From Planctomycetales bacterium (lineage in GTDB: Bacteria > Planctomycetota > Planctomycetia > Isosphaerales > Isosphaeraceae): a stretch of 38,190 nucleotides of DNA. Under the pieces are notes generated by a model. The model was not told where the DNA came from and did no database searches. It saw nothing but the letters and a program-made list of their open reading frames with translations. A program made the position numbers and the translations under genes. Positions 27,202 through 33,996 of the stretch are shown here, piece by piece. Every line of letters begins with the position of its first letter. The first letter of the stretch is position 1. The stretch is from contig DAIDHE010000179.1 in NCBI GenBank assembly GCA_027459775.1, positions 1 to 38,190 on the forward strand, written 5' to 3'.

Positions 27202-29138
27202 CTGGCCTCCTTCGCCGTCTTGCGCATGTCGGCGCGCAACCATCTCACGAAGAGGCGCGCGTGAAGAGCTCGCTGCTTCGGTTGCAGCGCTCTGTCGTTG
27301 AGCTTGTCGAGGATCGCCTTCGCGTCGTGGTGCTTCCAGTTCTTGCCGCCTGCCGTCGTCGGATTGAGGCGACTGGTCAGTGCGTTCGCGTCACCTCCTT
27401 CGAGGTCGCCGACGAGGTCGAGCCATTGCGAGAGGCTCGGCTTGCGCTCGTTGCCTCCACCAAGCTTCGCCAGCGTCTTGTGCACGTTGAACCACTCCTG
27501 CGTCTTCGCGGCGATGGCCTCCTCCGCGATGTCGGCGGCAGGCGTCGGCGCACTGCTTGTAGGAGTCTCGCCGGTCACACCCGGAAGCGCGTCGTCGAGG
27601 CGGAAACGCCCGAAGCCCTCGTGCGTGCGTTCGCCGAGCCACACGTTCTTCGCGGCCCGCTCCGCAAGCTTCGCAACACCGGTACCTGACACCTCGAACA
27701 CGGAACCGCGTCGAATCGCCGCCGCAGGCATGCGCCACAAGCGCGACGTGCCGTTGAAGCCGTGGACCATGACGCTGTCTTGCAGCGACTTACCAAGTTG
27801 AACGTCGTCGCCAAACAGCGCTTTGATCGCGTCTGCATCGAGCGCCGTTCTCCAGCGCAGATGCACATCGCGCACGAGGAGATCGGAGGTCAGCGTGAGC
27901 AGTGCCTTGTCCGTGGTCTTCGTCGCAGCAGGAGCCTTCGACCACGCGAACTGAGCCACCTCGACCGGCGCTCCTGCACGACCGACGCGCAACCAGCGTC
28001 GTCCTTCGAGCACGGGCGCCAGCTTCTCCGCGACTTTCTTCAGATCCTCGGGCGAACCATGAAGCTCTGCGAGGAAGTGCGTCTTCTCAACGATCTGTTC
28101 GATGGCGAAGAGCGATGCATCCACCTGTTTGGGATCGGGCCGCCCGTTGCGTAGTCGCACCCTGCGCGCGGGCTTGAAGGTTATCCACGCCTCGCTCGGG
28201 CTCGCGCGGTAGACGAAGAGGTCGTCCTCGGGCCGCTTGAGCTTCTCTTCCGCACCCCACAAGTCGATCCGCTTCGTGGGCGCGATCGACTGGGCCCACC
28301 AGGGGACGTCACCCGCCGCGCCCTTCGGCTTCTCGCTCTGGAGCGAGAGCGGTGCGGGCAGCACCTCCACGCCATCGAGCTTCGCTGGTGTCGCGGGAAG
28401 CGGTAGCGCGTCGCTCACTGAGACCTTCCCCGACGTGAGCAGCGAGGCCGTTGCGTGATCGCCCTCGGCGATGAGCCACGCAGCGACCGCGCCGAGCAAC
28501 GCTCGACCCGGCACAAACGCGAGGCTTGGGATCAAGTTGTCGGGCGTCGCCGTCGCGGTGATGCAGAGCGGATCGCGGTTCTTGACCTGGAGTACGAGGC
28601 GTCCCGTCGCTGCGCCCGTCTTGCGCGTCGTGGTCGTGATCTCTGAGAGCGAGAGCTTCACCCGACCAGCGCCAGTCGAGCGCCCGCCGCCGAGTGCGTC
28701 GACCTCTTGCACGAACCGTTGCAACGTCGGCAAGTCGCTCGCGGGCAGCTCGACCTCACCGACGAGCTTAGTGCCCTTGGGCACGTGCTCGATGACCCGC
28801 AGTGTGTCGTCCTTCGGCGCGCGGTTGTCGAATGACTCTCGTGCGGTCGAGCACCAAATGCGGCTCTCGGGGCTCTCCTTCGCGTAGAGCGAGGTGAAGA
28901 CGGCGCATTGCTTCTCACCGCCAGCGCGCCCGAAGAACTTCCTCGCCTCTTCCTCACCGCGAAGCCTGCGTGCGGCGTCGCGCAGCACACCCTCGACGTG
29001 CGAGGCCCAGATGACAGGGCGGTCATAGCGGTCGCGGACGATGAGCGCGTCGATGCCACCTCCACCCGAGCCCGAGCCGATGTGGGCGTCCGAGAGGAAC
29101 TCGGCGGTGAGCGTGTAGCGTACCCACTTCCTAGACAT
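27198..29138 (-). CDS. Cas7-Cas5(Csx10)-Cas11-like fusion subunit of a type III-D effector
   Basis: The protein has 646 residues. Residues 1-165 form a Csm3-like Cas7: L-T-A-E-F-L-S-D-A-H-I-G-S-G, then G-G-I-D with Asp30 in the catalytic position, and a Gly-rich loop G-G-G-R-S-T-G-A-G-R-V at 150-160. Residues 178-520 look like Csx10, the Cas5 of III-D, with L-A-F-V-P-G-R-A-L-L-G-A at 206-217, G-F-N-G-T-S-R-L-W-R-M-P near 460 and W-L-G-E-R-T-H-E-G-F-G-R near 500. After a Ser/Pro/Thr linker, residues 540-646 are an Ala/Leu/Lys-rich helical domain of the size of a Cas11 small subunit. This order equals the Cas7-5-11 subunit described for III-Dv. It overlaps cas10 by 8 bases. The Cas11 part rests on size and helicity only. 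Confidence 0.7.
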   Translation of the reverse strand: MSRKWVRYTLTAEFLSDAHIGSGSGGGGIDALIVRDRYDRPVIWASHVEGVLRDAARRLRGEEEARKFFGRAGGEKQCAVFTSLYAKESPESRIWCSTARESFDNRAPKDDTLRVIEHVPKGTKLVGEVELPASDLPTLQRFVQEVDALGGGRSTGAGRVKLSLSEITTTTRKTGAATGRLVLQVKNRDPLCITATATPDNLIPSLAFVPGRALLGAVAAWLIAEGDHATASLLTSGKVSVSDALPLPATPAKLDGVEVLPAPLSLQSEKPKGAAGDVPWWAQSIAPTKRIDLWGAEEKLKRPEDDLFVYRASPSEAWITFKPARRVRLRNGRPDPKQVDASLFAIEQIVEKTHFLAELHGSPEDLKKVAEKLAPVLEGRRWLRVGRAGAPVEVAQFAWSKAPAATKTTDKALLTLTSDLLVRDVHLRWRTALDADAIKALFGDDVQLGKSLQDSVMVHGFNGTSRLWRMPAAAIRRGSVFEVSGTGVAKLAERAAKNVWLGERTHEGFGRFRLDDALPGVTGETPTSSAPTPAADIAEEAIAAKTQEWFNVHKTLAKLGGGNERKPSLSQWLDLVGDLEGGDANALTSRLNPTTAGGKNWKHHDAKAILDKLNDRALQPKQRALHARLFVRWLRADMRKTAKEAR

Positions 29139-30666
29139 GGGCGAGCTCCCGCTTGGAGTTAGCGCGCTCGGCGTTGCGACCGAGACGAGCGATCTCGGTG
29201 ATCTCGACGAGATCGAGCAGTGCCGTCAGCCATGGCCCGTTGTTCGCCGCTCGTCGCCACGGCGTCGTCACGCCTGCTTTTTCGAGTGGTTCCTTGGCCT
29301 GTTGTGGCAGTTCCGCGAACGCCAACTCCGAGAGCGCTCGTCCACGTGGGAGCTGATCGACGAGATAGCGGAGCTGCGATCGCGGCGCTTGCTTGAGCTT
29401 CTCAGCACCGTTCAAGAGCGCCTGCAATGAACCCGTGCCTTTGCCGAGCACATCGACAGGCCGCTGTGAGAGCACGCGCAGCTCGTTGCCGCTGCCGCGC
29501 AGCCAGTCGCGCCGACGCACCGCTTCTGGGTCATCGACCCACGAGGTGCTGTAGACGGCCCAGTCGATGACAGAGCGATTCGCCTCGCCGTCCTTCGGCC
29601 CACGGAAGCGGCGCTTCGCCGAGCTGGCGAGTTGCTCGGCTACCTCGTGCAGCCGATGGATGGGGATGGTGTGCTTGGCGAACACCACGCCGACGCCGAG
29701 GGTCAGCGTGAAGCCGGTGCTGTCCTTCTGGAGCGCGTCCAGCTCCTCGCACAGAGTGACGGTGAAGGGCAATGCGATCGCGGCCCGGCTCACGAGCAAG
29801 AGGTCATCGCCACCGAGCATCAGCGGGATGAGCGGCGCTTTTCCCGTGTCGGGGCAGTGCGCGTCGATGGCCTTCTGCACCGCACGCCGCAGCAGCACGC
29901 GATTCTTGTGGAAGTATGCCGCTCGCTCGCTGTCGGTCTTGCCCGCACCGCTGCCGACACCATTGCCGTCGGCGTGGATGAGCGCGAGGTAGCCATTACC
30001 CACCAAGTCCTTCAGCTCTTGCGCGCGGTTCAGCGCCTTGAGCTTGGTCTTGTCGCTGAGCAGGCTGGCCACGTCGACAGCCGTGCCGTCTTCGGTGCGC
30101 CTGGCCGCCTCGTGCCTCTGTTTCACATCGAGCGAGACGGCGGGGAGCTCGTCGCCTTGCTCGACGATGTCAGACGCGAGGCCTCGCCCAGTCCACTCGC
30201 AGGGGGCGAGCACTGGCAGCTCGGTGGAGAGATGTACCTGGCTCCTGGTCAGTGGCTCTAGGTCGATTAACACACGGAACCGCAGACCCGGCAGGCGCGA
30301 CCGCAAGAGGCACCCTGCCGCGTCGGCGAACGCTTCCGCACCGCTCGCAAACAGCGCCTCGAAGTGACCTCCGTCGCGCGCGAGGATGCCGTCCTTCGCG
30401 TCGGCGGCAGGGTCGTCGTGGTCCTTGAGCGGATCGTTCTCGTCGGCAGCGCGGTACGTCTCGCTGCTCGGCGCAAGCCTCCAGCCACACCCCGTCTCGC
30501 GCGCCAGCTCCGGAAGCACGACGCGCAAGGTCTCGCCGAGGAGCGCATTCGCCCCGACCATCGCCCGCAGGCGCGGCACCGCGAATAGCCAGGTTTGCAC
30601 ACGTTGAAGCTCGATATGGACGGGAACCGGCTTTTCGGAGGGGCGGTCGGGTATCTCTTGTGGCAT
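29131..30666 (-). CDS. cas10: Cas10-like type III signature protein, GGDD cyclase without HD domain
   Basis: Cas10 makes cyclic oligoadenylate when the complex binds target RNA. This copy has 511 residues, much shorter than the usual 750-1000, because the N-terminal HD nuclease is missing. It starts almost at once with the palm-like V-H-I-E-L-Q-R-V-Q-T-W-L-F and the block V-G-A-N-A-L-L-G-E. The second palm domain has A-D-G-N-G-V-G (Asp233) and the cyclase motif L-G-G-D-D at about 284-288, so signalling should be intact while DNA cleavage should be absent. The ATG at 30666 has AGAGGA 7 bases upstream. A GTG at 30711 and another at 30684 inside a tandem duplication are alternative starts. It is the first gene of the operon and overlaps the next by 8 bases. 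Confidence 0.82.
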   Translation of the reverse strand: MPQEIPDRPSEKPVPVHIELQRVQTWLFAVPRLRAMVGANALLGETLRVVLPELARETGCGWRLAPSSETYRAADENDPLKDHDDPAADAKDGILARDGGHFEALFASGAEAFADAAGCLLRSRLPGLRFRVLIDLEPLTRSQVHLSTELPVLAPCEWTGRGLASDIVEQGDELPAVSLDVKQRHEAARRTEDGTAVDVASLLSDKTKLKALNRAQELKDLVGNGYLALIHADGNGVGSGAGKTDSERAAYFHKNRVLLRRAVQKAIDAHCPDTGKAPLIPLMLGGDDLLLVSRAAIALPFTVTLCEELDALQKDSTGFTLTLGVGVVFAKHTIPIHRLHEVAEQLASSAKRRFRGPKDGEANRSVIDWAVYSTSWVDDPEAVRRRDWLRGSGNELRVLSQRPVDVLGKGTGSLQALLNGAEKLKQAPRSQLRYLVDQLPRGRALSELAFAELPQQAKEPLEKAGVTTPWRRAANNGPWLTALLDLVEITEIARLGRNAERANSKRELAHV

Positions 30667-30667
30667 G

Positions 30668-30721
30668 GGCGGTTCCTCTGGCACTAACCTCGCCGGCGGT
30701 TCCTCTGGCACTAACCTCGCC
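30668..30721. repeat. Perfect 27-bp tandem duplication at the cas10 start
   Basis: The unit GGCGGTTCCTCTGGCACTAA with its last seven bases CCTCGCC occurs twice, head to tail (30668-30694 and 30695-30721). On the cas10 strand each unit carries AGAGGA and a GTG codon in the cas10 frame, so the duplication creates extra possible translation starts and, if used, a repeated P-E-E-P-P-A-R-L-V peptide. Confidence 0.85.
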
Positions 30722-30957
30722 GTTCAAGTTTCGCACGGTCTTTCAGTCGATTCGGACGGCAAAGTCAGCCATGACCTGTCAGGCATCGCCACACATCTGG
30801 CCATTGTCAAGCCGTCTGTGCAATCAGACACATTCTACTGGCATCAAGTTCAGAAGGACATCCGGCAGGCGGCAGTTGAACCGCGTTAACGTCAGCAAAG
30901 AGAACCGAAGAACCGCAGCCAGGAAATACACGACTTCAAGCAGAAAACCCACTACCG
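30722..30957. other. Leader region of the type III operon
   Basis: No convincing gene is seen here. On the minus strand TTGACA occurs at 30810-30805, about 140 bases before cas10, but no good -10 box follows at 16-18 bases. Plus-strand open frames in this stretch lack ribosome sites and start inside the tandem repeat. There is no CRISPR-type repeat array. Confidence 0.35.
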
Positions 30958-31095
30958 ATGCCGGCAGCGGGTCTTTCAAAGATTTCAAGCGGAGAGGACA
31001 GGACGGCAATTGAACTTTTTCTGGGCGGCATCAGGGCACTGACGTTGCAGTTACCCATCGGTGACATTGAGGCCGCGTGCGGAAGGAAGCCTTAA
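30958..31095 (+). CDS. Short frame containing the right copy of the 33-bp repeat
   Basis: An ATG at 30958 opens a 45-residue frame ending at a TAA at 31093-31095. It contains S-G-E-D-R-T-A-I-E-L-F-L-G-G-I-R-A-L, nearly the same peptide as the left repeat copy encodes, and diverges after it. No clear ribosome site is seen. It may be a decayed small gene or a translated dispersed repeat; the family is unrecognised. Confidence 0.3.
   Translation: MPAAGLSKISSGEDRTAIELFLGGIRALTLQLPIGDIEAACGRKP
30988..31020. repeat. Right copy of the perfect 33-bp direct repeat flanking the CRISPR cassette
   Basis: It is identical in sequence and orientation to 21333-21365. It lies about 270 bases upstream of the tandem duplication at the cas10 start and about 145 bases before the end of the regulator gene, marking the right limit of the type III cassette. 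Confidence 0.85.
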
Positions 31096-31164
31096 TGCTG
31101 AATCCCGGTTGACCACGAGACCAGACACTGGCGAGATACCCAGCCAGCCCCATGGGGCCGAAGC

Positions 31165-31686
31165 CTAAATGGGTTCTTGCCGTTCTAGCTCCTCCAACTT
31201 TCTCCTCCACCATTCCCAATCTCCGACCTGGTGGAAGTACTCGCCGTTCGCTGGCTTACGCCTCAGGGCGGCCCGCCACACGTCTACGGCCTGAATCGTT
31301 GCATCGTGCCGACGAATGCTGCCCCGGAGGAAATCTCTCAGACAGAAGCTGGAATCTCTCCATGAGAAATGTACCCATCTCGGCTCGCCATGAATGGTCG
31401 GCTCCCCGATGAAGAGAAGGTACCTGCCTCGCGTCGTTGGAAGAGCAGCCGCTTCCGGAATCCGTGGCAGGACGGTTCCAACCCGTGGGCCTACTGGTTG
31501 CTGTGGAGCCTGTAGTGCCGCAGCCGGGCTTGCCTCCTCGCCTCCCACATGCTTCTCAAGCGCGATTGTGATTTCGGCTTTCAGCGTCCGCCGATTTCGC
31601 TCGGCCAATGCTTCGAGCCGGTCGGCCAGGTCTTGCTCTAGTTCAACGTAAACCGGGCGCATCCCCCGGCGCGGTACCGTCGGCAT
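31165..31686 (-). CDS. Ribbon-helix-helix (CopG/Arc-type) protein with an unknown C-terminal domain
   Basis: The protein has 173 residues. Residues 9-48 (P-V-Y-V-E-L-E-Q-D-L-A-D-R-L-E-A-L-A-E-R-N-R-R-T) fit a ribbon-helix-helix DNA-binding domain: a short beta strand, then two amphipathic helices with T-L-K-A-E at the start of the second. A Pro/Ala linker follows, then a C-terminal domain rich in Trp and Arg (R-W-V-H-F-S-W-R-D, W-E-W-W-R-R-K-L) that I do not recognise. The ATG has AGAGGT about 8 bases upstream. The gene diverges from a two-gene defence-like unit, and the space between holds palindromes suited to a dimeric regulator, so autoregulation and control of the neighbour are likely. 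Confidence 0.65.
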   Translation of the reverse strand: MPTVPRRGMRPVYVELEQDLADRLEALAERNRRTLKAEITIALEKHVGGEEASPAAALQAPQQPVGPRVGTVLPRIPEAAALPTTRGRYLLFIGEPTIHGEPRWVHFSWRDSSFCLRDFLRGSIRRHDATIQAVDVWRAALRRKPANGEYFHQVGDWEWWRRKLEELERQEPI

Positions 31687-31723
31687 GTTGGCTTACCTCT
31701 GCCTGGATGCTATCCGCCGTAAG

Positions 31724-31766
31724 TTGCCTTGGCAAGCCTAGAAAACTTGCCAATTCGAATTGACAA
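31724..31766. promoter_or_regulatory. Palindromic operator sites between divergent genes
   Basis: TTGCCTTGGCAA (31724-31735) is a 12-base palindrome apart from its two central bases. TTGCCAATTCGAATTGACAA (31747-31766) is a 20-base palindrome with one mismatched pair, and its right half overlaps the -35 box of the plus-strand promoter. Both share the half-site TTGCC. Binding by the divergent ribbon-helix-helix protein is inferred from position and symmetry. Confidence 0.6.
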
Positions 31767-31788
31767 AAACTATAGGCGTCCATATTGT
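31760..31788 (+). promoter_or_regulatory. Strong sigma70-type promoter of the nuclease unit
   Basis: TTGACA at 31760-31765 and TATTGT at 31783-31788 are separated by 17 bases, 59 bases upstream of the first gene of the unit. The -35 box is covered by the right half of a 20-base palindrome, which suggests repression by an operator-bound dimer. Confidence 0.7.
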
Positions 31789-31847
31789 ATTTGTCATGGT
31801 GAGGCGGATGTTTGGCGCGCGCGACCCTTACTTTGGGAGGCCGGACA

Positions 31848-32621
31848 ATGGCGCTCGACGCAATCTACCGAAAGATTCAGCAGGAGGCCGCCGGGGCGGT
31901 AGTCGTAGCCTCCTCCATGCGGGGCATCCGCCGCCGCGAACTGGCTCTCAGTTCGCAGCGTCTGCGGGCGTTGCTCACTGGCCGCAACTTGGAGGTCACA
32001 CTGGAACGCACTCTCGCGGCACTGAAGTCGCGGTGGTTCAACCAGTTGAACGCCGCGGGCGGGGTGGGGGGTGGCAACGGCTTCAACCGCGCCGCCGTCG
32101 ATCTCGGGCGCTTCTACGTGGGCGCCGGGCTGAGGTGTGTGGCTCTCAAAGAACTCAAGAGCTGGACAGCGACGGACACCCCGCGGGAGGCAGTTGAGGA
32201 AGTCTTCGCGTACTGCGCCTGGCTTCTGGCCTTGCGCCGGCGCGGGGTGTCGCCGTACGAGCGCGACGCCTGGGCGCTCGACCGCGTCCAGCTGCACGTG
32301 ATCGCGCCCGAAGAGTACTTTCGCTCGCATGGGGGCGTGGCCACCGCTTGCGAAGTGTTGCGCCATGCGGAAGTGGAACTGGCGGCGCTGCGCGTTACCC
32401 GTCCCGAGCTATCGGGGGTCGCCGTGGCGCCGGCTCCCATCGTGCTGGCGCGGCGCTTCGGAGAAGATGACTTCGTCCGCTGCTTCGACACCGACGCCGT
32501 GAATTGCCTGCTCAGGTCGGGCAGGTCCGCCGCAAGCGCTCTGGAAGTGCTGCGGCCGGAGGCGATCCCCGCGCTCGGGGAATGGCTACACGATGCGCTT
32601 GCGCAAGCGGGTGCTGCATGA
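31848..32621 (+). CDS. Protein of unknown function, upstream partner of a restriction-endonuclease-like gene
   Basis: The 257-residue soluble protein has no signal peptide or membrane segment and is rich in Ala, Arg and Leu. It appears mostly helical, with features such as A-L-K-S-R-W-F-N-Q-L-N near 57-67 and V-E-E-V-F-A-Y-C-A-W-L-L-A-L-R-R near 117-132. No catalytic motif stands out. The start at 31848 has GGGAGG 7 bases upstream; a frame from 31812 is less likely. The nuclease gene follows after 46 bases on the same strand under the same promoter, so it is probably an accessory, specificity or regulatory subunit. This is inference from position only. Confidence 0.6.
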   Translation: MALDAIYRKIQQEAAGAVVVASSMRGIRRRELALSSQRLRALLTGRNLEVTLERTLAALKSRWFNQLNAAGGVGGGNGFNRAAVDLGRFYVGAGLRCVALKELKSWTATDTPREAVEEVFAYCAWLLALRRRGVSPYERDAWALDRVQLHVIAPEEYFRSHGGVATACEVLRHAEVELAALRVTRPELSGVAVAPAPIVLARRFGEDDFVRCFDTDAVNCLLRSGRSAASALEVLRPEAIPALGEWLHDALAQAGAA

Positions 32622-32667
32622 CGCCACCTGGTGGTTAGCCCTAATGGAGAAGAATCGAAGGTAAATC

Positions 32668-33705
32668 ATGTCCAAATCTGTCGATCCCAGTTCGCATGTG
32701 GCCTACCGGCTCGTGCTGCGAGAGCAGCAGGCCGGCTTCCGCGCAGCCTCCCCGACCATCAGCGACGCTGGGCGCCACCCCGACGACCCGATGGGGCGGC
32801 GCCACGGACACCTCCTGGCACTCGGCTGCGAAGAGGAGAACCTCTTCCCGCCGCTGCGAAGATCGGGCGGGGCGCTGGCCTTTTTCTCCGCCCGTGACAT
32901 CAAGTGGTGGCGGCACGAGAATACTGGCGACGCTGTCGCCATCAACGCCCCTACCCGTAACCTCGCCAGCTCCCAGGTGGCGTGCGTGAACTTCCTGCTG
33001 CCGCTGGCCGGCGTGCCCGGCGCTTTGGAGGCCATGCTGCGCACCCTGAATGCGGAGGCCGAATCGGTGCTTCCGCTGGAGTACCGGGGCTTGCGTTCGA
33101 CCGTTGAGTTTGAATGGATCGGCCTTGATGGATCGCTGGAAGACGCCGCAGATCCGCGGCGCGGGTGCCGAGTGACAACCGCAGACGCGTTCATGATCGC
33201 CGCCGCCCGCAGGAAGCGGCGAGGATACCTCTTCGAGTGGAAACTCGGGGAGAGCTATGAGGCAGGACTGTACAAGGGCGACGGCAGCACGGGGGAGGAG
33301 CGGCGGCGGAGATACACGCCGCTCTACCAGGCCGCTGATTCGTCCTTCAACGGGACCGTCCCACTCGAAGACTGGTTGTACGACCCCCTGTACCAACTCC
33401 TGCGCCTGCGGCTCCTGGCAGACCGCATGGTGCGCCGGCGCGAGTTCGGGGTGGAGGAGGTCCGGCTGGTCATCGTCTGCCCAACGGAGAATGCGGCCTA
33501 CCTGGAGCGCGTCACGTCGTCTGGGATGTGGAGGCGGCTCCCCAAGGCGCAGACGCTGGCGGAGGTGATGAAGGCAACGCTGCGCGAACCGGTCTCCTTC
33601 GCGATCACCTCCCCCACCCACCTGATCGCAGCTATCCGCCAGGCGCAGCTAGGCCCCGCTCTCGACCCCTGGCTCGCGTACCACCGCGACCGCTACGGCT
33701 GGTGA
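32668..33705 (+). CDS. PGN_0703-type putative restriction endonuclease (PD-(D/E)XK fold)
   Basis: The protein has 345 residues. The pattern I-K-W-W-R-H near 79-84, then N-L-A-S-S-Q-V-A-C-V-N-F-L-L-P-L near 98-113, then F-E-W-I-G near 148-152 is what I recall for the PGN_0703 family of putative restriction endonucleases. A PD-(D/E)XK active site is visible as T-T-A-D-A with Asp173, followed by L-F-E-W-K with Glu190 and Lys192. No methyltransferase is adjacent, which would make a classic restriction-modification pair unlikely unless the partner is elsewhere; the operon partner is an unknown protein. AAGG lies about 7 bases before the ATG. A weak hairpin follows the stop. Target and trigger are unknown. 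Confidence 0.68.
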   Translation: MSKSVDPSSHVAYRLVLREQQAGFRAASPTISDAGRHPDDPMGRRHGHLLALGCEEENLFPPLRRSGGALAFFSARDIKWWRHENTGDAVAINAPTRNLASSQVACVNFLLPLAGVPGALEAMLRTLNAEAESVLPLEYRGLRSTVEFEWIGLDGSLEDAADPRRGCRVTTADAFMIAAARRKRRGYLFEWKLGESYEAGLYKGDGSTGEERRRRYTPLYQAADSSFNGTVPLEDWLYDPLYQLLRLRLLADRMVRRREFGVEEVRLVIVCPTENAAYLERVTSSGMWRRLPKAQTLAEVMKATLREPVSFAITSPTHLIAAIRQAQLGPALDPWLAYHRDRYGW

Positions 33706-33719
33706 CGAGTCGCTCGGCC

Positions 33720-33737
33720 GGGCGTGAAAAAACGCCG
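33720..33737 (+). terminator. Possible weak terminator after the nuclease gene
   Basis: CGGCGT and ACGCCG (33720-33725 and 33732-33737) form a 6-bp stem around a GAAAAA loop, followed by TTGTTTGG. It lies 15 bases after the nuclease stop. The stem is short and the T-tract is broken, so this is tentative. Confidence 0.35.
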
Positions 33738-33854
33738 TTGTTTGGGGCCAGCGAGAAGGCGGAATTCGGCGTCGGTTGGATGTGGCCCAATCTGGGTTCG
33801 TCTAGCCGCCGCAAAGCTCCCCGAGCCAGACTCAAACCAAACCAACGCGGCAAA

Positions 33855-33875
33855 GTGGCGACCGGATTTGAACCG
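33855..33875 (-). other. tRNA-like 3' fragment (T-arm and acceptor strand)
   Basis: On the minus strand the segment reads CGGTTCAAATCCGGTCGCCAC, which has the T-loop TTCAAAT and a 3' stem strand CCGGT as in an intact tRNA. Its 5' stem strand does not fully match (three of five pairs form), and no anticodon arm lies upstream. It looks like the 3' end of a tRNA left at an integration site, 122 bases from the intact tRNA-Ser. Chance resemblance cannot be excluded. Confidence 0.35.
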
Positions 33876-33996
33876 CGCAAACACTTATCCAATAAGTAAT
33901 TGCGGGAATCAGAAATGTGGAGCGACAATTCAGATGACACGTTTGAACCTGAAAATCTCGCTGAATCAGGCCAGAGCGCACGATTCTGAAATCAAG

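Noticed and set aside
30805-30810. TTGACA as the -35 box of the cas10 promoter
   Set aside because: No acceptable -10 hexamer lies 16-18 bases downstream on the minus strand, so it was not called as a promoter.
30660-31013. A 117-codon plus-strand frame between cas10 and the right repeat
   Set aside because: It starts inside the tandem duplication, has no ribosome site, and reads the 33-bp repeat in a different frame from the one conserved between copies.
21432-31164. Possible CRISPR array within or beside the cas operon
   Set aside because: No regularly spaced repeats were found; only one pair of 33-bp repeats 9.6 kb apart and one 27-bp tandem duplication are present.
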